Assembly: GCF_000720485.1 (NCBI RefSeq)
Contig: NZ_JOAX01000018.1
Location: forward strand, 1 to 64,000
Direction of reading: 5' to 3'
Length of the DNA: 64,000 nt
Source: Streptomyces ochraceiscleroticus
GTDB lineage: Bacteria > Actinomycetota > Actinomycetes > Streptomycetales > Streptomycetaceae
Shown here: piece by piece, positions 24,438 to 32,059 of the stretch
Layout: every line of letters starts with the position of its first letter
Position numbering within the stretch: the stretch's first letter is position 1
Translations under genes and position numbers: made by a program
Notes under the pieces: generated by a model
Databases searched by the model: none
Told to the model about the DNA's origin: nothing
Seen by the model: only the letters and a program-made list of their open reading frames with translations

Positions 24438-25391
24438 TTGTCTGCTGTGCTCGCTCTGCCTGCCGCCGTGCGCCTGCCGCGTACCGCGGTCGTGCGGCGT
24501 GCGCTGCTGAGCGGGCTCTTCCTGATCGGCTTCGTCGTCCTCGCCGTTGTCTTCGGCGGTGGTACGGCGCACGCGGCGGACACGGCCGAGACGCAGACGG
24601 AGGCGCAGGCCGCCTTCTCCGACGGCTCGACCGACACCACCGGTACCACTGACTCCACCGGTACCTCCGGCTCCGCCACGATGGGCGACGCGTCCGCCAC
24701 TTCGGACCCCGCCACCGCCGAGACCACCGCCGACGAGCGTTCCCCGTTCGACGGTTCCGGTGCGGCGCTGGAGCAGGAGGCCGCGGAGCGTGAGGCGCGG
24801 GCCGAGGAGGCCGGCGCCCGGCTGTCCGCCGGCGCGCAGGCGACCGGGGAGCGGCTGGACGAGACCGTACGCCCGCTCGCGGACCGCCTGCGGCCCGTCA
24901 CCGACCCGGTCACCGCTCCGGTGCACAAGGTCGTTGAGGGCGTCCAGGACGCGACCGGGCTTCCGGTCCGGCTGTCCGGCGACGGCGTGGGCCAGGACCG
25001 GGACGGCGAGCAGCCGCAGTTCAGCGACGCGCGGGACAGCGGCGGGCAGCACATGGCCGTACCCGACCGGTGCGGGGACCGCACCGGCGACGGCCCGTCG
25101 ACGGCTCCGGTGGACACCACCGGCGGCCCGGACCGTACGGCGGCGCAGGCCGCGGCCGACGGTGCCGACGGCGCACCCGGCCGGGGCGGACTGCCCGGCC
25201 AGCTTCCGCAGGGCCCGGTCGCACCGGCCCCGCACCTCACCGGCGACGGCAACGGCCCCCGAGTCGGGGACCAGCACGCCGTACTGCCGGGCACGGACCC
25301 GCGCTTCGGGCTGGTGCCCGGTGGCGTACGGGCGGCGAGCGGCGCGCCGACGCGCGAGCGCAGCACCGACATCCCCGAATTCCCGGGCTAG
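24438..25391 (+). CDS. Secreted low-complexity protein
   Basis: 317 aa. A twin-basic N-terminus and hydrophobic helix (VVRRALLSGLFLIGFVVLAVVFGGGTAHAA) give a signal peptide with an AHA-A cleavage site. The mature part is rich in Thr/Ser/Ala/Asp/Gly and Pro, has an acidic helical stretch (EQEAAEREARAEEAGARL) and no fold I recognise. It ends TDIPEFPG without a sortase signal. Start: TTG at 24438, chosen for GGGAAGG seven bases upstream; the ATG at 24381 or GTG at 24417 are possible. The next gene is also a secreted repetitive protein, so the two may form one surface system. Confidence 0.6.
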   Translation: MSAVLALPAAVRLPRTAVVRRALLSGLFLIGFVVLAVVFGGGTAHAADTAETQTEAQAAFSDGSTDTTGTTDSTGTSGSATMGDASATSDPATAETTADERSPFDGSGAALEQEAAEREARAEEAGARLSAGAQATGERLDETVRPLADRLRPVTDPVTAPVHKVVEGVQDATGLPVRLSGDGVGQDRDGEQPQFSDARDSGGQHMAVPDRCGDRTGDGPSTAPVDTTGGPDRTAAQAAADGADGAPGRGGLPGQLPQGPVAPAPHLTGDGNGPRVGDQHAVLPGTDPRFGLVPGGVRAASGAPTRERSTDIPEFPG

Positions 25392-25550
25392 GGCAGACCT
25401 CCCGCCGGACCTCCGACACACGCGCCTCATCGACGCACGGTGAGTGAGCGCACGGATCCGACGGCCGTCAGCACCCCCTAGACCTGCCGCGCGGGGGCGG
25501 GACAGGTCTGCCCGTCACACTTCCAGGAATTCGAAGGGCTCATCGCCACC

Positions 25551-26918
25551 ATGCGCAACAACATCCGTCGTTCCATCTTCGTCGCCGCTGCCGCCACCGG
25601 CCTGTTCGCCCTGGGCACCGCGGGCGCCAACGCCGCCGAGCTGCCCGTCGACGCCCCTGACACCGGTGCCGTCACCGGTACCGTCCAGAAGACGCTGCCG
25701 GCCGGCGAGCTGACCGGCACGGTCGAGGACACCGCGGGTCAGGCGACCGGCACCGTCGAGAGCACCGTGGGCGGCGCGGCCGACAAGGTGACCGGCGTGC
25801 TCGGCGGCGGCGACCTGCACACCACGGACGGCCTGCCCACCGGCCGCGTCGGCGACGCGACCGGCACGCTGAACGACGTGCAGAAGAAGGCCGACCTGAA
25901 CAAGGTCACCAAGACCGCGAAGGACGCCACCAAGGCGACCAAGGCCGCGGGCAAGGCCACCAAGACCGTCAAGGGCGCCGCCAAGCAGGTCCAGCAGGCC
26001 GGCGGCCGTCTGCCCGCCTTCCCGTTCCTGCCCGTCCAGGGCGTCCCCGCCCTCGACCTCCGCAGCCTGCCGATCGAGGCCCCCGCCGCCGAGCTCCCCA
26101 CCCAGCTCCCCACCGAGCTGCCCGCCGACCTGCCGGTCCAGGCCCCCAACGCCGAGCTGCCCGCCCAGCTCCCCGCCGAGCTCCCGGTCCAGGCCCCCAA
26201 CGCCCAGCTCCCCACCGAGCTGCCCGCCGACCTGCCGGTCCAGCTCCCCAGCGCCGAGCTGCCCACCCAGCTCCCCAACACCCCCGAGCTGCCCGACGCT
26301 GCCGGTGCCGCTGACGGTGTCACCTCGCTCGCCGGTACCGACCTGCGTCCCGGCACGCTGACCAACCCGGCCCAGGGTGCCCTGGCCACCGCCCGCCCGG
26401 TCGTCGACCAGACCGCCGCCGACGTGCTGCCGCCCGTCGCGCAGCGCGCGGTCGGCAAGGTCGTGCCGGTCGCCCAGGACGCGGTGGGCGGCGTGGGCCT
26501 GCTCGCCGGTGACGCGGCCGGCCAGGCCGCCCCGTTCGCGCAGGGCGTCGCCGCCGGCACCCAGATGTTCGCCGAGGGTGCGGCCGCCGACGCCGTGCCG
26601 TTCGCGCAGGGCACGGTCGCCGACGCGCAGGGCTTCGCCACCACCGCGGTCCCCTTCGCCCAGGGTGCGGCCGCCAACGCCGTGCCGTTCGCGCAGGGTG
26701 TGGCCGCCGACGCTCAGCCGTTCGCGCAGGGTGTCGCGACCGACGCCGTGCCGTTCTCGCAGGGCCTGGCCACCACCGTGGCCGCCGACGGCCAGGACAT
26801 CGCGGGCAACGCCGCCGCCGGTGCGCAGCGCATCGTCCCCGTCGACATCGCGCAGGCCGACCTGACCAGCCCCGCCAACATCCCGGCGCTGCCGGTCCTG
26901 CCGGCGCTGGCGGGCTGA
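25551..26918 (+). CDS. Secreted repetitive proline/alanine-rich surface protein
   Basis: 455 aa with a clear signal peptide (RRSIFVAAAATGLFALGTAGANA-AE). The mature chain has three repetitive zones. The first is Gly/Thr/Val-rich (TGTVEDTAGQ, TGTVESTVGG) followed by a Lys-rich helix. The second has proline-phased repeats such as ELPTQLPTELPADLP and VQAPNAELPAQLP (about 180-245). The third is built from 11- to 14-residue units like AVPFAQGVAADAQ (about 325-410). No catalytic domain. It resembles structural or spore-surface proteins of Streptomyces in composition only. An inverted repeat AGACCTG/CAGGTCT (25480-25486, 25503-25509) lies in its leader, and a strong terminator follows. Confidence 0.8.
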   Translation: MRNNIRRSIFVAAAATGLFALGTAGANAAELPVDAPDTGAVTGTVQKTLPAGELTGTVEDTAGQATGTVESTVGGAADKVTGVLGGGDLHTTDGLPTGRVGDATGTLNDVQKKADLNKVTKTAKDATKATKAAGKATKTVKGAAKQVQQAGGRLPAFPFLPVQGVPALDLRSLPIEAPAAELPTQLPTELPADLPVQAPNAELPAQLPAELPVQAPNAQLPTELPADLPVQLPSAELPTQLPNTPELPDAAGAADGVTSLAGTDLRPGTLTNPAQGALATARPVVDQTAADVLPPVAQRAVGKVVPVAQDAVGGVGLLAGDAAGQAAPFAQGVAAGTQMFAEGAAADAVPFAQGTVADAQGFATTAVPFAQGAAANAVPFAQGVAADAQPFAQGVATDAVPFSQGLATTVAADGQDIAGNAAAGAQRIVPVDIAQADLTSPANIPALPVLPALAG

Positions 26919-27040
26919 ACCCCGGACTCCCGGGCCGGCGCCCGGGTGCCCACGGGCCGGCGTTGTGGGGACGCCGCCCGCACGGCCCCCGGTAGCCGCG
27001 ACCAGCAGTAAGCAACACCAGCAGTACCCGCAGTACCAAC

Positions 27041-27086
27041 AAGCCGCTGGACGGCCCTCTTTGGGGAGGGGGCCGTCCAGCGGCTT
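27041..27086. terminator. Strong intrinsic terminator, 17-bp stem
   Basis: AAGCCGCTGGACGGCCC (27041-27057) pairs perfectly with 27070-27086 and is followed by TTGTG. It lies between the convergent repeat-protein gene and the endolysin gene; its A/T flanks make it usable in both directions. Confidence 0.93.
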
Positions 27087-27121
27087 TTGTGCTGAGGGGA
27101 GCCGGATCCAGTGAGCGGTCC

Positions 27122-28060
27122 TCAGGACTTCGGCACCTTCAGCCGCTCCCAGCTCACCTTGCCCGGTATGCCGTCCGCGTCCTTGCCGCCGAAGCCGAGC
27201 TTGCGCTGCCACGCCGCGTAGGACTTGCGGTCGGCCTCCGTCCAGTACGGCCCCGGCCCGTCCTCGTAGTGCGAACAGCCCTCCGCGACCAGCCGCTTGC
27301 CCATCGCCGTGATGACCGGGCTGTGCGCGCCCGCCTGGAAGAAGCCCCCGCCGGGGAAGCGTTCGTACCGGGCCGGGCGCGGCCGGCCGCCCTCGGGCTT
27401 GTCCGGAGCGGGCTTCTCGGGCGCCGGCTTCTCGTCGGTGCCACCGCCACCGCCGCTCCCGCTCGGCTTGCCCGCGAGCCGCTTCTTGATGCGGTCCCGC
27501 ATCCCGTCCATCGTGAAGCCGCGCGGGTCCGTCTTGCCCGGCTGCCACTCCTTGTGGCCGATGACGGATCTCTCGGTCCAGCCGTGCGCCCGGCAGATCG
27601 CCGCCGACACCTTCTCGATGGCGACCTTCTGCTCCTCGGGCCAGGGGTCGTCGCCGTCGCCGAGGTTGATGCACTCGAAGCCGTAGAAGTGGCGGTTGCC
27701 GTCGGTGTTGGCCGCGTTGTCGTGCGGCAGCCTCGACTCGTTGACGACCGCACGGAGGACGTCGGAGTCGCCGAGCCCGGCGTGGTTGGCGCGGCCGTTG
27801 CCGACCAGCCAGACCTCGCCCTTCTTGTCGATGACGCCGTGGCACAGCGGGCCGGGCAGTCCGGAGCGGCCCTCGTAGCAGAGGTTGACGGAACTCTCGG
27901 TGCCCTTGGTGACGGTGTGGTGGATCATCACGCCGTTCAGCGGGCCCCACGGGCCCTTGCTGTTCCTGTTGTGCCGACGCCAGTTGCGGACTTCGTGGAC
28001 GGTCAGGCCCTCCTTGCGCAGGACCTCCACCAGGCGCGACGCGCTCAGCGGCTCGGCCAT
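27122..28060 (-). CDS. N-acetylmuramoyl-L-alanine amidase (endolysin-like), distal end of CIS locus
   Basis: 312 aa. An Amidase_2/PGRP domain (about residues 35-195) has zinc-site motifs MIHHTVTKG and IGHKEWQPGKTDPRG plus CHGVIDKKGEVW. A Pro/Lys/Gly linker (about 200-230) and a C-terminal wall-binding repeat of phage type (FQAGAHSPVITAMGKRLVAEG ... YWTEADRKSYAAWQRKLGF) follow. There is no signal peptide, so release needs lysis or delivery. ATG at 28060 with GGAAGGAG seven bases upstream. It is the last gene on the same strand as the CIS, 122 bases after the DUF6519 gene. It may cut the wall for release or be a CIS cargo (inference). Confidence 0.93.
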   Translation of the reverse strand: MAEPLSASRLVEVLRKEGLTVHEVRNWRRHNRNSKGPWGPLNGVMIHHTVTKGTESSVNLCYEGRSGLPGPLCHGVIDKKGEVWLVGNGRANHAGLGDSDVLRAVVNESRLPHDNAANTDGNRHFYGFECINLGDGDDPWPEEQKVAIEKVSAAICRAHGWTERSVIGHKEWQPGKTDPRGFTMDGMRDRIKKRLAGKPSGSGGGGGTDEKPAPEKPAPDKPEGGRPRPARYERFPGGGFFQAGAHSPVITAMGKRLVAEGCSHYEDGPGPYWTEADRKSYAAWQRKLGFGGKDADGIPGKVSWERLKVPKS

Positions 28061-28182
28061 CGTTGTGCTCCTTCCTCGGCCCGCCCGGGCGGGCCGGTCC
28101 CCCGGTCGCGGCGCGCGAAATCACCCGCGCGCCGCCTCGTACCTACGCGGTGGCGCGTTCCCCGTGGCGCCACCCGCCGGTG

Positions 28183-29814
28183 TCACTCCTCCGTCAGCGC
28201 CTCCGCCTCGGCAGTCGTCTGCGAGCGCAGCGCCGCGCCGTGCGCCGGGCCGGCGGAGGCCACGTCGGCGGGCTCGTTCTCGGCGTCCGCCGCGGCGTCG
28301 GCGGCCCGCGCCTCCTCCTCGGCCGCCAGCTCCTCGTCGCTGGCCGCGGCGATCTCCCCGGCCAGCGGCTTGAAGGCGAGCCGCAGGTCGGAGACGGTCT
28401 TCTCGCCCATCACCCAGCCCAGCGGCGCGTAGTGCACCTGCGGCCCGAGCGGTGCCTGGAGGAGCGGGCGGCGCGCCGCGTCCGTCGGCCACTCCACGCT
28501 GCCGGTGGCCGTGCGGGCCGGTACCAGCCAGAAGTCGCCGCTGCGGTAGGTGCTGCCGGCCGCGAAGTACACCTCGACGCCGTCCTCCAGCGGCAGCCAC
28601 GCGCCCTCCTCGACGCGCACCGCGCCGTTCTTCAGCCGTCCGGCCGCGCCCTTCTTCGTCGTACGCTCCTGGGCCCGGCCGGCCTCGCGGTGGTCCCAGC
28701 GGCGCAGGTACGGGTGGAGTTCGGGCCGCCGCCCGACGCCCTGCGCGGGCTCGTCCGACAGCCGCACCCGGCGGCCCGGCAGGTCCAGCTCCTCGACCCG
28801 CAGCAGCGGATGGGCGTCGAGCCGCGAGGCGACCGCGGAGTCCATGAACTCCACGTGGTCGCCGACGTCCAGGTCCAGCTTGTCGTCGTTGCCCAGCGTG
28901 GCCAGCTCGACCCAGGTGCCGTCCAGGCCGTCGACCGGGAAGGTCACCGAGCCGTTCTCGCGGGACCACTTGAAGGTGGCGTCCTTGGCCGCGCCGCCGT
29001 CGTGGATCTCGATCCGGTAGAGCTGGTTCTCCGGGCCGCGGTAGCGCGCGTCCGGCTTGACCAGGCACGGGTCGTCGTCGGCGTGGTCGGGGCGCTCGCT
29101 GCGCACGGCGAGCCGCGCGCTCGCCTTCCGCTGCTCGGCGACCCACTTGCGGAACGCCTCGCGGACCGGGGCCTTCTTCGTCTCGTCGCCCTCGATGTCC
29201 AGCTCGCCGCCGGGGAGCGGCAGCACCTGCCAGACGACCTTGAGCCGGGCCGCGGTGTCCGGCAGCGCCGCGCCGAGCGCGACCTCGCGCAGCGCCGGGT
29301 CCTCGGCGGCGGTGACCGAGCGCTCCCACACCTTCAGGTAGGCGAGGTAGGGGAACTGGGTGGGCAGCCGGTCCTCGGGGCGCTCGGCGTCGCGGTACGC
29401 GTCGGGCTGGTCCCAGTACGTCCAGGTGGTCGGCGGCTCGGCGGCCGCGCCCTCGCCGTCCTTGGCGTCCTTGTCGTCGTCCTTGGCACCGGCCTCGGCC
29501 GGGTCCGGCACCGGCACGCCCGGCTGCGGCCGGTACGCCTCGACCAGGATGCCGTCGACGTAGTACCGACCGGGGCTGATCGACAGGTCGTCCAGCTCGC
29601 GGCTGCCGCCGGTCATGTCGATCTTGAAGCCGGCGTCGCCGGCCGGGCCGCCGTGCTGCCCGATCAGGTCGGTGGCGGTCACCCGGGCCTGGTAGAGCTG
29701 GATCGCGGTCTGCTCATTGGCGTCCGCGTCGAGCTGGACGCGGCCCTGCTGGGCGAGGACGGCGGAGTAGTGGGCCTGCGGCCGGAAGGTGATGCGGGAG
29801 AGATCTGCGTGCAT
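28183..29814 (-). CDS. DUF6519 CIS-associated protein
   Basis: 543 aa. The opening SRITFRPQAHYSAVLAQQGRVQLDADANEQT is what I recall as DUF6519, found in phage-tail-like loci. The protein alternates short beta-like segments with charged loops, includes YYVDGILVEAYRP and FKWSRENGSVTFPV, and ends with an Ala/Glu-rich tail. No enzyme motif seen. Its place at the end of the baseplate genes suggests an outer baseplate, spike-collar or receptor-side component. ATG start at 29814 behind GAGGGGGAA. Confidence 0.75.
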   Translation of the reverse strand: MHADLSRITFRPQAHYSAVLAQQGRVQLDADANEQTAIQLYQARVTATDLIGQHGGPAGDAGFKIDMTGGSRELDDLSISPGRYYVDGILVEAYRPQPGVPVPDPAEAGAKDDDKDAKDGEGAAAEPPTTWTYWDQPDAYRDAERPEDRLPTQFPYLAYLKVWERSVTAAEDPALREVALGAALPDTAARLKVVWQVLPLPGGELDIEGDETKKAPVREAFRKWVAEQRKASARLAVRSERPDHADDDPCLVKPDARYRGPENQLYRIEIHDGGAAKDATFKWSRENGSVTFPVDGLDGTWVELATLGNDDKLDLDVGDHVEFMDSAVASRLDAHPLLRVEELDLPGRRVRLSDEPAQGVGRRPELHPYLRRWDHREAGRAQERTTKKGAAGRLKNGAVRVEEGAWLPLEDGVEVYFAAGSTYRSGDFWLVPARTATGSVEWPTDAARRPLLQAPLGPQVHYAPLGWVMGEKTVSDLRLAFKPLAGEIAAASDEELAAEEEARAADAAADAENEPADVASAGPAHGAALRSQTTAEAEALTEE

Positions 29815-29875
29815 CGGAAGGGTTCCCCCTCGGAAAAGAAGCTCGTGGTTATCGGCTGGCGGGTGGCGGATCGGC

Positions 29876-32059
29876 TCAGGTCACGAAGAAGATCCCCGCA
29901 TCCGTTCCGGCCGGTGTGTACTCCGCGAGCCGCGCCCGCAGGCTGTCCTCGCGCTGCGGCTGGTACAGGTCGTGGAAGGCGCCCAGTTCGGCACCGTCCT
30001 CGGCGGCGCGCCGGCATCCCTCGCCGGCCGGACCGTCAGCACGGGCCGCCGCCAACTGGCCGTAGGCGGGCGTGCCGTACCGCTCGCTGCGCAGCAACGG
30101 CCGTACGGACGCGGCGTTCTCGGGCCCCACCAGGTCCGGCAGGCAGCGGTAGCGGCGCGGCGTCCGGGAGCCCGGCGTGACGTAGGAGTACCGGATACAG
30201 CCGAGCTGCCGCCGGGCGACGTGCAGCCGCCCGGTGAAGAGGGAGTTCTCGGCGATCTGCACGGCGTGTACGTGGACTTCGCCGATGACCGTGGTGCGGT
30301 GCGCGTGCAGGACCGCGTGCGCGTGGCGGCAGTCCGGCGCGGAGAGCGCCTCGCGGTCGTGTCCGGTGGCGTCCAGGATGCTGTCGCGGATGTGGATCGG
30401 CAGCGGGTCGGTGGACACCTCGTCGCCGATGACCTCGATGGTGCCGAGGATCGTCCGGTCGATCTCCACGCACGCGCTCGTGCGGTCCAGTACGAGGCTG
30501 GGCTCCTCGGGGGAGTGCGGGTGGCACTCCGCCTCAAGCGACCAGCCGGGGACGAGCGTGCAGTGCCGCAGCGCGAGCGCGCCGACCGGGCCCTGGACGT
30601 TGATCCCGCGGCCGGTGATCAGCAGTCCGTCCAGCACCATCCGCGGCCGGTCACCCGCCGCGCACTCCTCGTCCCGCGCCCGGATGTTCAGCGCGTCGGG
30701 CCGGTTGCTGTACCAGTCCAGCAGCCGGATCACCGGCCGGGTGCCCTCGGCGGCGCGCACCTCCAGGCGGTCGCCCGGGTCCAGGTCGAAGTCGAGCTGT
30801 TCCTGGTAGGCGCCGCTGTGGGTGATCTCGATGATGCCGTCGGGGCCGCAGCGCCCGGCCCGCCGGTCGTTTTGCCACTGCCCGTACGCGTCCATGATCC
30901 GCTGGTACGTCTGGCCGGGCCCGACCCGGTACACGGCCGCGTCCGCGGGCGTCTGCCGCTCGCGGAGGTATTCGCCGCCGCCCAGGTCGTCCCCGAAGGC
31001 GTAGTGGTACGTGACCCATACGCCCTGGCGGGGAGCGGAGCGCGAGCCGAAGGCGATGCGGCCCAGCTCCGGGTCGACCGCGACCTGCCCGTGCCTGGGC
31101 CGGTAGCGCCAGTCGCTGAGGTCGGCCACCACGATGTCGGACGGGTCGACCGGCTCGCGCTGCCCGTCCCGCCAGATCGTGAAGGACTTGCCGGGCCCGT
31201 AGTAGTCCGCGAGCCGGTCGTGGAGCTGCCGGCGGCGGACGTACGCCGGGACGTTGTCGATGGTCGCGATGTGGGTGGCCGACGGCTCCGGCTCGGGCTT
31301 GGTCACCAGCGGGGTGTCGTTGCCGAGGATGGAGAAGGTGTAGAGATTGCGGGCCCGGTCGATGCAGTACGCGGGCGCCCGCGTCACCGAGTAGGGCTTG
31401 AGCCGCCACACGTACAGGCCCACTCCGGCGGGGGACAGGCCGCCCTGGCGGCGCCGCGAGTCGGCCCGGCGGACGTCCGCCGAGCGGGCCGTCGTGCCGA
31501 ACGGGCCGCCCGCGAGGTCCAGCCCGGCGGAATCCCGCACGTCCACCGACCGGCCGCGCGCGGCCCGCCGCCCGTTGACGGCGGCGGTTCCCGAGCCGTA
31601 CAGCTTCACCGGCTGGTCGTGGGAGAGCAGCCGGGAGAACTCCACGGCCCGCGCGGGCCAGTTCGCGACCTCCGCGGACAGCTCCTCCAGCAGCGCGAGG
31701 GTGCCCTTGCGGCGGCGGTTGGCGACCGTGGACGCCACGTCGCGGCGCGGCGCGAGCGCTTCGGCGAGGCGCCGGCGCGAGGAGTCCGGCAGGCCGCCGT
31801 CCTTCAGGCCGGTGGCCAGCACCCGCTCGTATCCGGGCAGCGGCTTGTAGCCCACCAGGTCACCGAGGTACGGCAGCACCCATTCCGCCGCCGTCTCCAC
31901 GAACCAGTCGTCGTACTGCTGCTCGACCCCGTCGCGTACGAGGTCGACTTGTTCGGCGATGACGGCGAGCAGCGCGCGCAGCGGCTCGCCGTTCTCGGCG
32001 TCCCTCAGCCGGTGCCACTGCGGGAGCAGCTCCGCGAGCCCGTCCGGCTCCCTGGACAT
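29876..32059 (-). CDS. CIS baseplate-distal protein, tail-protein-I-like head with beta-helix-like body
   Basis: 727 aa. The N-terminus (LLPQWHRLRDAENGEPLRALLAVIAEQVDLVRDGVEQQYDDWFVETAAEWVLPYLGDLVGY) looks like the P2 gpI-type tail protein that joins the baseplate to fibres. The body has repeated short strands (GIIEITHSGAYQE, RPVIRLLDW, PRMVLDGLLITGRG, GALALRHCTLVPG, TILGTIEVIGDEV) as in right-handed beta-helices. Its start overlaps the stop of the large upstream baseplate gene (TGATG). It may substitute for a tail fibre or cap the baseplate. The host target cannot be told. Confidence 0.75.
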   Translation of the reverse strand: MSREPDGLAELLPQWHRLRDAENGEPLRALLAVIAEQVDLVRDGVEQQYDDWFVETAAEWVLPYLGDLVGYKPLPGYERVLATGLKDGGLPDSSRRRLAEALAPRRDVASTVANRRRKGTLALLEELSAEVANWPARAVEFSRLLSHDQPVKLYGSGTAAVNGRRAARGRSVDVRDSAGLDLAGGPFGTTARSADVRRADSRRRQGGLSPAGVGLYVWRLKPYSVTRAPAYCIDRARNLYTFSILGNDTPLVTKPEPEPSATHIATIDNVPAYVRRRQLHDRLADYYGPGKSFTIWRDGQREPVDPSDIVVADLSDWRYRPRHGQVAVDPELGRIAFGSRSAPRQGVWVTYHYAFGDDLGGGEYLRERQTPADAAVYRVGPGQTYQRIMDAYGQWQNDRRAGRCGPDGIIEITHSGAYQEQLDFDLDPGDRLEVRAAEGTRPVIRLLDWYSNRPDALNIRARDEECAAGDRPRMVLDGLLITGRGINVQGPVGALALRHCTLVPGWSLEAECHPHSPEEPSLVLDRTSACVEIDRTILGTIEVIGDEVSTDPLPIHIRDSILDATGHDREALSAPDCRHAHAVLHAHRTTVIGEVHVHAVQIAENSLFTGRLHVARRQLGCIRYSYVTPGSRTPRRYRCLPDLVGPENAASVRPLLRSERYGTPAYGQLAAARADGPAGEGCRRAAEDGAELGAFHDLYQPQREDSLRARLAEYTPAGTDAGIFFVT

